Shown piece by piece: positions 8,278-16,309 of a stretch of 50,588 nt of DNA. Made by a program: the position numbers and the translations under genes. Numbering within the stretch: position 1 is the stretch's first letter; each line of letters starts with the position of its first letter. The DNA is from Gemmatimonadota bacterium (GTDB lineage: Bacteria > Gemmatimonadota > Gemmatimonadetes > Longimicrobiales > Gaopeijiaceae). The notes under the pieces are model-generated. The model was not told where the DNA came from, made no database searches, and worked only from the letters and a program-made list of their open reading frames with translations. The stretch is taken from contig JAJCZZ010000075.1 in the NCBI GenBank assembly GCA_029262115.1, positions 1-50,588 on the forward strand. The letters are read 5' to 3'.

Positions 8278-9158
8278 GGGACCGTGTCCTCCGTGGGGCC
8301 GATCTCGGTATGGCCGGGTCCCAGGGTCCGCGGCGATTTTTTACCCGGGGGGCGGAGCCCGTCCCTCCCCCCGTGCTCCCCGTCCTCACCCCCGGCGGCG
8401 CCCCCCCCTCCCGCCGCCGCCATCGACGCCAACACCGCGTTGCCCCGGTCCGCCGCAACCAGCCCCGTGGCCCGGTGCAGCGACCCCACCGTCCCCGCGT
8501 CCGTCCACCAGCCCTGCAGTTCGTGATGCCGGAGTGTGCCCCACTCGAGGTAGCGGTTGTTCACGTCGGTGATCTCGAGCTCTCCCCGTTCGGACGGCTC
8601 GAGTTCATGGATGATCTCGAAGACCCGAGCGTCATAGAAGTAGCAGCCGGTCACGGCCCAGTCGGATTCCGGCTCCGACGGCTTCTCCACGATGCGCACG
8701 ACGCGGTCGTCTTCGACCCTCGCGACTCCGAAGCGGTGGGGGTCGTCCACCCGTTTGAGAAGGATCATGGCTCCGCCTTCCCCCTCCGAGTAGCGGCGTA
8801 CGGCTGGCGCCAGCGAGTCCTGGAAGATGTTGTCCCCGAGGATGACCAGCAGCGGCTCACCCCCCGCGAAGTGTTCGGCCAGACCCAGCGCCTCGGCGAT
8901 CCCACCCTCGCCTTCCTGATACGCGTAGCTGAGGTGCTTCAGACCGAACTCGTGCCCGTTCCGAAGCAGCTTCAGGAAGTCTCCCGCATGGTTGCCCCCG
9001 GTGACGACGAGGATATCCTCAATGCCGGCATGCACCATCTGCTGGATCGGGTAGTAGATCATCGGCCGGTCGTAGACCGGGAGAAGGTGCTTGTTCGTCA
9101 CCCGCGTCATCGGGAGGAGCCGGGAGCCGAGTCCGCCGGCCAGGATCACGCCTTTCAT
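8274..9158 (-). CDS. rfbA: Glucose-1-phosphate thymidylyltransferase, short form with a C-terminal tail
   Basis: Makes dTDP-glucose from dTTP and glucose-1-phosphate. The ATG at 9158 overlaps the stop of the upstream phosphatase gene (ATGA), and the protein starts directly with the family's MKGVILAGGLGSRL. Further motifs are NKHLLPVYDRPMIYYP, LGDNIF and the WWTDAGT segment near the end of the core. The core ends near residue 238, as in the short-form enzymes. About 55 extra residues follow: a Gly/Ala-rich stretch and then a basic, proline-containing end with no recognisable domain, encoded by a poly-pyrimidine-rich tract. The tail may be an idiosyncrasy of this lineage, or a frame change near the 3' end. 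Confidence 0.92.
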   Translation of the reverse strand: MKGVILAGGLGSRLLPMTRVTNKHLLPVYDRPMIYYPIQQMVHAGIEDILVVTGGNHAGDFLKLLRNGHEFGLKHLSYAYQEGEGGIAEALGLAEHFAGGEPLLVILGDNIFQDSLAPAVRRYSEGEGGAMILLKRVDDPHRFGVARVEDDRVVRIVEKPSEPESDWAVTGCYFYDARVFEIIHELEPSERGELEITDVNNRYLEWGTLRHHELQGWWTDAGTVGSLHRATGLVAADRGNAVLASMAAAGGGGAAGGEDGEHGGRDGLRPPGKKSPRTLGPGHTEIGPTEDTVP

Positions 9159-10063
9159 GTGTCGTTCAACCACCCATCCAGTGTGTGAGCGCCGACGCCG
9201 GGCCCTGCCGCTACGAATCCCGGAAATGTAGGGGATCTCTGGTTGAACGGCGGGTCCGTTCGGTCCCCGGGCACAAAGGTGCGCCCGCCGGCGGCACGGA
9301 CCAACGCCGCACCGGCCGCGACATCCCATTCGCTCTTCGGAGTCAGCGTCCACATGGCGTCGGCCTTCCCCGCCGCAACAAGTCCGAGCTTATAGGCGAC
9401 GGACCCGCACGGGCGGACCACGAACGGGGCGTCGGCGTAGCGAGCCCACTCGCCGCGCCGAACCTCCGAGCGACTGGCGAGGACCGTCGGCGTACCGCCT
9501 GCCGAACCGGTATCGCCGCCACCTGCCCCTGCATCGCCGACGATCGGGTCGACCTCGCCGATCCAAACGCCATTGTAGCTGACGCCGACATCCACGGCGC
9601 CCAGAATCGTCTCATCGGTCACGGGATTGACGATGCCACCCGCCACCGCGAAGCCGCCCACCACCAGGCCGATCGAGACACACCATTCGGGAACGCCGTC
9701 GACGAACTCCCTGGTGCCGTCGATCGGATCGACCACCCAGACGCGCTCACACTCCAACCGGACCGGGTCATCGACCGTCTCCTCACTCAACCAGCCTTCG
9801 CCCACCTGCGGAAGCAACTCGCGCAGCACCCGATCGACCGCGAGGTCGGCCTCGGTGACCGGATCGCCTCGATGGGTCTTCACCCGGTACTCCACCCGAC
9901 CGGACGTGAACGGCGCGAGCGCGTCGGTTGCGGCCGACAGCGCTTCCGAAATTCGTCGGATATCCGCCAACAGGTCCGAGCCGGACCGAGAAGGCGAGCC
10001 GCCCACCCCGGCTTCCGGACCCAGCCGCTCGAACGCCGACGCCCGAGGCGTGCCTTTCTTCAT
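9155..10063 (-). CDS. Inositol-monophosphatase-family phosphatase (CysQ/HisN-like)
   Basis: A 302-residue Mg-dependent phosphatase of the IMPase superfamily. Metal and catalytic motifs are visible: DPVTEADLAVD near residues 67-77, the SEE motif, DPIDGTREFVDG, and SEWDVAAG towards the end. The DGTREF variant resembles CysQ (3'-phosphoadenosine-5'-phosphate phosphatase) and also HisN-type histidinol phosphatases, so the substrate is open. It lies between rfbD and rfbA with 4-nt overlaps on both sides, so it is made together with the rhamnose enzymes. A sugar-phosphate or nucleotide-phosphate role in glycan supply is plausible. The start at 10063 is set by the rfbD stop, because the longer frame overlaps rfbD. 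Confidence 0.82.
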   Translation of the reverse strand: MKKGTPRASAFERLGPEAGVGGSPSRSGSDLLADIRRISEALSAATDALAPFTSGRVEYRVKTHRGDPVTEADLAVDRVLRELLPQVGEGWLSEETVDDPVRLECERVWVVDPIDGTREFVDGVPEWCVSIGLVVGGFAVAGGIVNPVTDETILGAVDVGVSYNGVWIGEVDPIVGDAGAGGGDTGSAGGTPTVLASRSEVRRGEWARYADAPFVVRPCGSVAYKLGLVAAGKADAMWTLTPKSEWDVAAGAALVRAAGGRTFVPGDRTDPPFNQRSPTFPGFVAAGPGVGAHTLDGWLNDT

Positions 10064-10905
10064 CGTGCGTCCCCCAGATATCGCGCGACCGACTCTCGCC
10101 ACGGCATCATCCGCCGCCCGAGCACCACCTCCGCCGAGCCGGTGTCCAACACCGAGTAACGCGGCCGTTGGGCCGGCGCCCCCCATTCGGCCGACGACAC
10201 CGCCTCCACACGCACGTCCAGCCTTCTCAACCGAAGCACTTCCTCCGCCACCTCCAGCCACGACACGCCGCCCTCGTCCGTGAAGTGGAAGACGCCACGC
10301 GCGCCCCCGTCCACCAGATCGACGATCCCCTCCGCGAGATTCCGCGCCCACGTCGGCGATCCGCATTGGTCGCTCACGACCCGGAGGGCGTGCCCTGCGC
10401 GAGCGCGCGCGAGGATCGCGTCCACGAAGTTCCTCCCACCCGCGCCGTACACCCAACTGGTCCGCACGACGAGGTGCTGGGCACACACGTCGGCGGCCAC
10501 TCGTTCACCCTCCAACTTGGTGCGCCCGTATACGTTCAGGGGTCCGGTCGGGTCGTCCGGGCGGTATGGTCGGTCCGCCGTACCGTCGAAGACGAAATCC
10601 GTGCTCGGATAAACGAGGAGCGCCCCAACCTCACGCGCGGCACGCGCCACATTCTGCGTGCCCTTCACGTTTACCCGCTCCGCCTCCTCCCGGTGAGACT
10701 CGGCCGCGTCGACTCCCGTGTGCGCGGCCGCGTGCACGATCACGTCAGGGCGATGCGAGCGGACCGTCGCCTCGACCTGAGAGGCGTCGACGACGTCCAG
10801 GTCGGAACGCGAAAGGCCGACGACCGCCACGTCCGCACGGCGGGATCCAAGTCCGACCATCTCAGTGCCAAGCAGCCCGCCCGCTCCTGTGACGAGAATT
10901 TTCAC
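10060..10905 (-). CDS. rfbD: dTDP-4-dehydrorhamnose reductase
   Basis: Last step of dTDP-L-rhamnose synthesis, the NAD(P)H reduction of dTDP-4-keto-rhamnose. The GTG at 10905 puts the family's KILVTGAGGLLG at the N-terminus. An in-frame ATG at 10947 has a purine-rich stretch before it but would add 14 residues using TTA, AGA and GCA codons that are rare in this genome, so I prefer 10905. Motifs: N-terminal Rossmann loop, STDFVFDG, the YGRTKLEGE catalytic YxxxK, and QCGSPTWARNLA. Normal length at 281 residues. It overlaps the following phosphatase gene by 4 nt. Confidence 0.92.
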   Translation of the reverse strand: MKILVTGAGGLLGTEMVGLGSRRADVAVVGLSRSDLDVVDASQVEATVRSHRPDVIVHAAAHTGVDAAESHREEAERVNVKGTQNVARAAREVGALLVYPSTDFVFDGTADRPYRPDDPTGPLNVYGRTKLEGERVAADVCAQHLVVRTSWVYGAGGRNFVDAILARARAGHALRVVSDQCGSPTWARNLAEGIVDLVDGGARGVFHFTDEGGVSWLEVAEEVLRLRRLDVRVEAVSSAEWGAPAQRPRYSVLDTGSAEVVLGRRMMPWRESVARYLGDAR

Positions 10906-10972
10906 AGCGTGTAATCTGCGTCCGTACCGACCACCCCATGCCTCCATCGCTCCCCACCATCAACCCGCATCC

Positions 10973-12172
10973 TCACACGACATCCGCCCGCTCGCCCACC
11001 GCGGCCAGTTCGGTCCGGTACAGCGCCGCGAGGTCGTCGGCCAGTCGGTCGACGGAAAATCTCCGCACGATCCGATCGCGGACTGCGGAGGTCGGAGCGT
11101 CGGAGTGGAGCGCGGCGCGCAGCGCGACGGCCCACTCGCGGGACCCGGCCACGGCCGGGATCAAGTGCCCGGAGCCGGCCTCATCGAGGATCTCCCCGAC
11201 GCCCCCGACGTCCCGCGCGGCCACTCGAACCCCCGAAGCCATCGCCTCGAGAAGCGCCACGGGGGTTCCTTCGTCGTGCGATGTCAGCGCAACGAGGTCG
11301 AGGGCCGGGTAGATCTCATGGAGATCCCGACGCCACCCCAACCACTTCACGCGAGGGGCGATGCCAAGGTGCTTCGCGACCGCACGGAGTTCCGCCTCCC
11401 GCTCGCCGGACCCCACCACCACACCATGCAGCGGGCGTCCGTCCACCTCCGGCAGTGCGGCGAGGGCACCGAGGAAGAGTTCGTGGTTCTTCACCGGTAC
11501 GAGGCGCCCGACAATACCGATATTATGCGCATCGCCATCGAGTCCGAGCCCTGCGCACGCATCGCCGCGCTGCCCGGCGCTATCCACTCCTCGAAAAGGC
11601 CCGAGGTCCAGCCCCAATGGAATCACGGTGAAGCGATCCGTCGGTGCGATGGCCAACTCTTCGGCCATCTCCCTGGCCTGGCCATGCGTCAGCACCACGA
11701 GCCGTTGGGTACCCCTTGCCAACTGGCGCTCGATTCCCGTGAACAGTCGGTTCAGCGTCGGCGAGAAGTAGCTCCCGCCCAGCACGTGGCCATGGAAGGT
11801 ATGGATCCGCACCGGCACGCCGGCCAGGATCGCGGCCAACCGCCCCAGCGTTCCGGCCTTGGCCGTGTGGGTATGTACGATGGCGGGACGTTCGGTGCGA
11901 AAGAGATGGTACAGGCCCCACAGCGCCAGTACGTCGCGCAGCGGTTTCAGGCTCCGGGTCAACTCGGGAATATGGATGACCGTCACCCCGCGATCGTGGG
12001 CGTAGTACTCCATGTCCCCTTCGTCCGCGCCCACGGAGCCCGCGATCAGTCGGGTGCGCCAGGCGCCGCCATCCAGGCGCTCCGCCAGATTCACGACATG
12101 CATGGCCGGGCCGCCCACGTTGAGCCTGGCAATGACCCGATGGATCAACACCGGCCCCGGCTGCTCGGTCAT
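10973..12172 (-). CDS. Glycosyltransferase family 4
   Basis: A 399-residue retaining glycosyltransferase of the GT-B fold, predicted to act at the cytosolic face of the inner membrane. The N-terminal acceptor domain starts with VIARLNVGGPAMHV, typical of GT4. A nucleotide-sugar domain follows, with GIVGRLVPVKNH and the EGTPVALLEAMASG version of the EX7E motif. It is coupled to the upstream epimerase gene by a 4-nt overlap and ends 67 nt before the chosen rfbD start. Rhamnosyl transfer is a guess from position only. Confidence 0.9.
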   Translation of the reverse strand: MTEQPGPVLIHRVIARLNVGGPAMHVVNLAERLDGGAWRTRLIAGSVGADEGDMEYYAHDRGVTVIHIPELTRSLKPLRDVLALWGLYHLFRTERPAIVHTHTAKAGTLGRLAAILAGVPVRIHTFHGHVLGGSYFSPTLNRLFTGIERQLARGTQRLVVLTHGQAREMAEELAIAPTDRFTVIPLGLDLGPFRGVDSAGQRGDACAGLGLDGDAHNIGIVGRLVPVKNHELFLGALAALPEVDGRPLHGVVVGSGEREAELRAVAKHLGIAPRVKWLGWRRDLHEIYPALDLVALTSHDEGTPVALLEAMASGVRVAARDVGGVGEILDEAGSGHLIPAVAGSREWAVALRAALHSDAPTSAVRDRIVRRFSVDRLADDLAALYRTELAAVGERADVV

Positions 12173-13149
12173 GCCGTCGCGGGATCGACCCCACGCGACC
12201 GGAGATAACCGACCGACGCGTCGATGATCTCATCGAGGTCGTACGTCGGTGTCCAGCCGGTGAGCGTTCTGAGCCGGGTCGTGTCGGGCTGGCGGCGCTC
12301 CATGTCCTCGAAGCCGGTACCGTAGGCTTCATCATAGGGGATGACCTCGACCGTTGACGTCGAGCCGGCCCGTTCGACGACCTTGTGCGCCAAGTCGAGA
12401 ATGGTGATCTCGTCCTCCACGCCGATGTTGAAGACCCGCCCCCACGCATCGTCGGAGGAGAGCAGGCGCATAACGGCATCCACCATGTCGTCCACGTGGA
12501 GGAAACAGCGCCGCTGACTGCCGTCCCCGAACACGCGGATCGGCTCGCCGGCCAGCGCGGACGCCACGAATGTCGGCAACACCATGCCCCACTCCCCCGT
12601 CTGCCTCGGCCCGACGACGTTGAACATGCGTCCAATGATTACGGGGAGATGGCGCTCCTGGTTATACGCGAGCGCGAGGAATTCGTCCATCGTCTTGGTG
12701 CAGGCGTACGCCCAGCGGCGGTTGGCCGTGCTTCCCATGACGCGGTCGTGGTCCTCGTTCAAGTGCTCGCCCGCCTTCCCGTAGATCTCCGAGGTGGACG
12801 CGACGAAGAGCGGCACCCGGTGCCGGTCGCAGTTCTCCAGCAGGATCTCGGAACCCCGCACATTGGTCGTGATGGTGTTCACGGGCTCGTCCAGCACCTT
12901 CTTGACCCCGACCACCGCGGCGAGATGGACGACCTGGTCGCACTTGCCCACCGTCTCTTCCATCAGGCGGTAGTTCAGGATGGAGTCCACGGCGAGGTGG
13001 AGGTTCGCGTGCGTCCTCGCCTTTGCCAGGTTGGCGAGGGCCCCCGTCGACAGGTCGTCGATCACGTACACCGTATCGCCCCGTTCGAGCAGCCTCTCGA
13101 CGAGATGGGATCCGATGAATCCGGCGCCGCCGGTCACAAGGATGTTCAC
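12169..13149 (-). CDS. NAD-dependent sugar-nucleotide epimerase/dehydratase (extended SDR)
   Basis: A 326-residue extended short-chain dehydrogenase acting on a nucleotide sugar. It shows GGAGFIGSH at the N-terminus, a STSEIYG strand, YACTK as the YxxxK motif, NVVGPRQTGEWGMVLPTFV, and a GDGSQRRCFLHVDD segment, close to UDP-glucose 4-epimerases and UDP-glucuronate decarboxylases. The GTG start shares its first base with the TAG stop of the upstream gene, which fixes the start at 13149 and rules out the long extension in frame upstream. The exact reaction is unresolved. A decarboxylase would make UDP-xylose and an epimerase UDP-galactose or a HexNAc isomer. Confidence 0.85.
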   Translation of the reverse strand: MNILVTGGAGFIGSHLVERLLERGDTVYVIDDLSTGALANLAKARTHANLHLAVDSILNYRLMEETVGKCDQVVHLAAVVGVKKVLDEPVNTITTNVRGSEILLENCDRHRVPLFVASTSEIYGKAGEHLNEDHDRVMGSTANRRWAYACTKTMDEFLALAYNQERHLPVIIGRMFNVVGPRQTGEWGMVLPTFVASALAGEPIRVFGDGSQRRCFLHVDDMVDAVMRLLSSDDAWGRVFNIGVEDEITILDLAHKVVERAGSTSTVEVIPYDEAYGTGFEDMERRQPDTTRLRTLTGWTPTYDLDEIIDASVGYLRSRGVDPATA

Positions 13150-14273
13150 TACGCGCTCCTCAGCGAGAGATAGGTGTCCCGCAGTTGATCGACACCTCTG
13201 GCCACGTCGTTCTGATCCACGGTGTTCCTTTGTCCGTCCCGGATCCGGTCCCGAAGGGCCTTGTTCTGCGCCAGCCGGACGAGGTCGGAGCCGAACCAGT
13301 CCGCACGCCCCGAGATGCGAGGCGGATCGACGCCCTCGTCCAGGCCCCCGTTCACGACACCGTCCACTCTTTTCACCACCGGAAGGCCGGCGCCCATGGC
13401 CACACGTGCCCCTCGTGACCAGTTCGGACCGGGATACGCGTCGATGACGAGATCGGCAGCGGCCCAGATCCCGTCGACGTCCGGACGTCGTCCGAGGAAC
13501 ACAACGGCATCGTCGAGCTGTAATTCCTCGGCTTTCCACCGGCTCGACCCTTCGTACCGTCCCGACCCCGCCAAGAAGAGGCGAATCTCCGACCGCTCGC
13601 GCCGCGCCACCGCGACGCCGCGGAGGATCTCGTCCATGGCGGACTCCGAGTGGAAGGGCGTAAGGCAAACGAACACGAATTCACCCGAGGCGATCCCCAT
13701 CTGCACCCGCGCACCATTGTGGCCCACGTCTTCGACTCCGGCTCGAACGGCGGCAAGATCGACGGCCGTCGGCACAACGGACGTCACCCCGCCCCCGTAG
13801 CTGTCGAACACGATGGACAGAGCGCTCTCGGACGGCACGACGAAGTGCGTCCCCTCGCGTCGGGCGGCCCCTCGCTCCATGAGTCCCAAGAGCCATCCCC
13901 GCAAGTCCGATCCAGAGGGGGGCGGGCGGGAGACCGATCGGACCACCCCCACGCCCTTGGGCGCGGCCAGCGCGGCCACCGAACCACCCCACGACCCGAA
14001 GCCGTGCACGATCTCGGCGTCCATGCTCTTGAGAATGGACCGAACCTTCGAGATGGCGAGTACCACGCCGAGAGGTCCCGAGAGCCCCAGGGGATAGACC
14101 CGCACCTTCATCTGGGCGATGCGCTCGCGCAGATCCTCCCGCCCCCCGAGAGCGATCACCCGGGGCTCGAACGTCGAGCGCGACAGCCGGCCGAGGATCG
14201 CTACGATCTCCTCACCCATATCGTTCGCCTCGAGCGAGCCGAGGATGTAGAACACACGGGGGCGATTCGCCAT
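13149..14273 (-). CDS. Atypical GT4-like glycosyltransferase
   Basis: A 374-residue GT-B-like protein. The N-terminus FYILGSLEANDMGEEIV and the VHGFGSWGG segment resemble GT4 acceptor domains, and VFLGRRPDVDGIWAAADLVIDAYPG marks the donor domain. The region that should carry the EX7E glutamates reads PNWSRGARVAMGAGLPVV, so the usual glutamates are not visible. It may use a different donor contact or be catalytically weak. It lies 83 nt after the asnB-side gap and is joined to the epimerase gene by a 1-nt overlap. Confidence 0.78.
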   Translation of the reverse strand: MANRPRVFYILGSLEANDMGEEIVAILGRLSRSTFEPRVIALGGREDLRERIAQMKVRVYPLGLSGPLGVVLAISKVRSILKSMDAEIVHGFGSWGGSVAALAAPKGVGVVRSVSRPPPSGSDLRGWLLGLMERGAARREGTHFVVPSESALSIVFDSYGGGVTSVVPTAVDLAAVRAGVEDVGHNGARVQMGIASGEFVFVCLTPFHSESAMDEILRGVAVARRERSEIRLFLAGSGRYEGSSRWKAEELQLDDAVVFLGRRPDVDGIWAAADLVIDAYPGPNWSRGARVAMGAGLPVVKRVDGVVNGGLDEGVDPPRISGRADWFGSDLVRLAQNKALRDRIRDGQRNTVDQNDVARGVDQLRDTYLSLRSA

Positions 14274-14356
14274 GCAGGGGACGACTCAGGTGAACGTGGG
14301 TGGGGGCACGAGGGAAAGTCCGCACCGGTGGCATCGGGCGCAACCGTTCGGGGGTC

Positions 14357-16309
14357 CTATGAGCGCCCGCGCAACCACGTCTCCAGGGTGAGAAGCGCCC
14401 ACAGCGCGTGGCCGTGGTCGACCGTGCCGCCCTGATGCTCGGCCCACATTCGCTCCACCGGCTCTCTCTCCAGCCACTCCCACGTACGGCTGTCCGGTCC
14501 GAAGAGTCGATCTTCGACCATCGGCTTCCAATGAGTACGGAACCAGATGGGGAGCGGGACGCCGAAGCCCTGCTTTCCACGCCCTGCGATGTCCGGCGGA
14601 AGGAGGTCCGGGAACGCGGCCTTGAGGAGCCACTTGAGCGTGCGTCCCCGTATCCGGTACCGGTCGGGCAGCACGGCGGCGAACTCCATCACCGCCGTGT
14701 CCAGGAAAGGCGATCGCAGTTCGAGTCCGTGGGCCATCGAACAGCGATCGGACTTCACGAGCAGATCCTCCGGGAGATAGGTCTCGAAGTTCAGCGCGAG
14801 CGTGCGGGACAGCGCCGATCGTCCGTCGTGCGATTCCCACCCCGCCCGAAAGCTGGCCGTGAGTTCCTCACGGTCGATCAGGGCACGGTACTCCGGACGA
14901 AGGAGCACGGAAACCCGATCGGGCATGAAGCCGATCCAGCGGAGCATGCGCTCCTCCGGCGGGAGGGCAGCCGCGTCGAAGAAGCGGGAGAAGCGCCGTA
15001 CCGGATGCCGGAAGTTCGGGTGGTGGGGTAGCGCCCGTCCCACCGTCGATCCGAGCCAGCTCGCCCACCGGGGAAGCCTCTCCGCGATGACCATCGCGGC
15101 CATCCTGGGATATCCGGCGAACATCTCGTCGCCGCCGTCCCCCGTCAGGGCGACCGTGACATGCTCCCGGGTGAGGCGTGACACGATGTGCGTGGGGATG
15201 GCGGAGGAGTCACCGAATGGCTGGTCGTACGCGTCGACCAATTCGTCGACCAGCTCCACCGACTCGGCGCCGACCGTGAATTCGGTGTGCTCCGTGCCGA
15301 AGCGCCGGGCCGCCATGCGGGCGTAGTGCGTCTCGTCGTAGGTGGGATCGTCCTCGAAGCCGAGCGAGAAGGTCCGGATCGGACCTTCGATACGCTCGCG
15401 CATCAGGCCCACGATCAGCGTCGAGTCGACCCCCCCCGACAGGAACGCGCCGAGCGGCACGTCCGCCACCAGCCGCCGTTCGACAGCATTGCCGAGAAGC
15501 TGTCGCACTTGCTCCACCACCTCGTCCTCGGTCGGGTCCGTACGGCCTGGGGGCCCGGAGCTCCAGTCGAGAGACCAGTAGGCCCGCGGGGTCATGGGCG
15601 GGCCCGCATCCGTCCGCGATCTTCCACCGGGGGACCGGTGTGTGTCCGATCCGGACATCCCCGGGACCCGGGCCCACATCCGGTGCCCCGGCTCGAGCGT
15701 GACGATCCCATGATAGAACGTCCCGGGTGCCGGCACGTATCCGTACGCCAGGTAGAACGGGAACGCCGTGGGGTCGATCCTGTCCTCGACCCAGGGCAGC
15801 GCCAGCAGCGCCTTGATTTCCGACGCGAACGCCAGACGACCACCCGCGGCGGTCCAGAACAGCGGCTTCTTTCCGGCCCGGTCGCGCGCCAGGAAGATCG
15901 TGCCGGCCGACTCGTCCCACACGGCAAACGCGAACATCCCGTCGAGCTGCTCCGGCAGCCCGTGACCCCACTCCAGCCACCCGTGGACGAGGACCTCGGT
16001 GTCGCTGGCGGTGCGGAACCGATGGCCGCGCCGCTCCAGGTAGGACCGAAGCGAGCGGAAGTTGTAGATCTCACCGTTGAAGACGACCTGGACGGAGCCG
16101 TCGGGGCTTCCCATCGGCTGATCGCCTGTGACCAGGTCGATCACCTTCAGTCGCGAGTGTGCGAGCAGGCACCGCCCGTCCGGGGAGGCCCAGGCGTCGG
16201 TCCCATCGGGCCCCCGGTGGCGCAGAGTGCGTGCCATAGAGACGCCGAGCGGTACAGCGAGGGGCTCCAGGCCATCCGCCAAGTGAACGACGCCGGCGAT
16301 CCCGCACAT
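14357..16309 (-). CDS. Asparagine-synthase-family glutamine amidotransferase
   Basis: A 650-residue AsnB-type enzyme. The class II glutaminase nucleophile is Cys2 in MCGIAG, with RHRGPDG at 31-37, NGEIYN at 78-83 and ARDRAGKKPLF at 141-151. The ATP-pyrophosphatase loop is SGGVDS at 291-296. Residues about 212-262, between the two domains, hold an Arg/Pro/Gly-rich insert. Family members make asparagine, but those inside polysaccharide loci (for example WbpS in Pseudomonas O-antigen clusters) are linked to amidation of uronic acids. Since this locus also makes a UDP-HexNAc uronic acid, a glycan amidation role is a reasonable inference. Its ATG directly follows the stop of the upstream membrane-protein gene. 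Confidence 0.9.
   Translation of the reverse strand: MCGIAGVVHLADGLEPLAVPLGVSMARTLRHRGPDGTDAWASPDGRCLLAHSRLKVIDLVTGDQPMGSPDGSVQVVFNGEIYNFRSLRSYLERRGHRFRTASDTEVLVHGWLEWGHGLPEQLDGMFAFAVWDESAGTIFLARDRAGKKPLFWTAAGGRLAFASEIKALLALPWVEDRIDPTAFPFYLAYGYVPAPGTFYHGIVTLEPGHRMWARVPGMSGSDTHRSPGGRSRTDAGPPMTPRAYWSLDWSSGPPGRTDPTEDEVVEQVRQLLGNAVERRLVADVPLGAFLSGGVDSTLIVGLMRERIEGPIRTFSLGFEDDPTYDETHYARMAARRFGTEHTEFTVGAESVELVDELVDAYDQPFGDSSAIPTHIVSRLTREHVTVALTGDGGDEMFAGYPRMAAMVIAERLPRWASWLGSTVGRALPHHPNFRHPVRRFSRFFDAAALPPEERMLRWIGFMPDRVSVLLRPEYRALIDREELTASFRAGWESHDGRSALSRTLALNFETYLPEDLLVKSDRCSMAHGLELRSPFLDTAVMEFAAVLPDRYRIRGRTLKWLLKAAFPDLLPPDIAGRGKQGFGVPLPIWFRTHWKPMVEDRLFGPDSRTWEWLEREPVERMWAEHQGGTVDHGHALWALLTLETWLRGRS

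Noticed and set aside
7015-8526. A 503-codon plus-strand open frame
   Set aside because: It is antisense to rfbB and the ends of its neighbours, which have full motifs; no family resemblance.
10865-12208. A 447-codon plus-strand frame
   Set aside because: Antisense to a clear GT4 gene; composition is that of a shadow frame.
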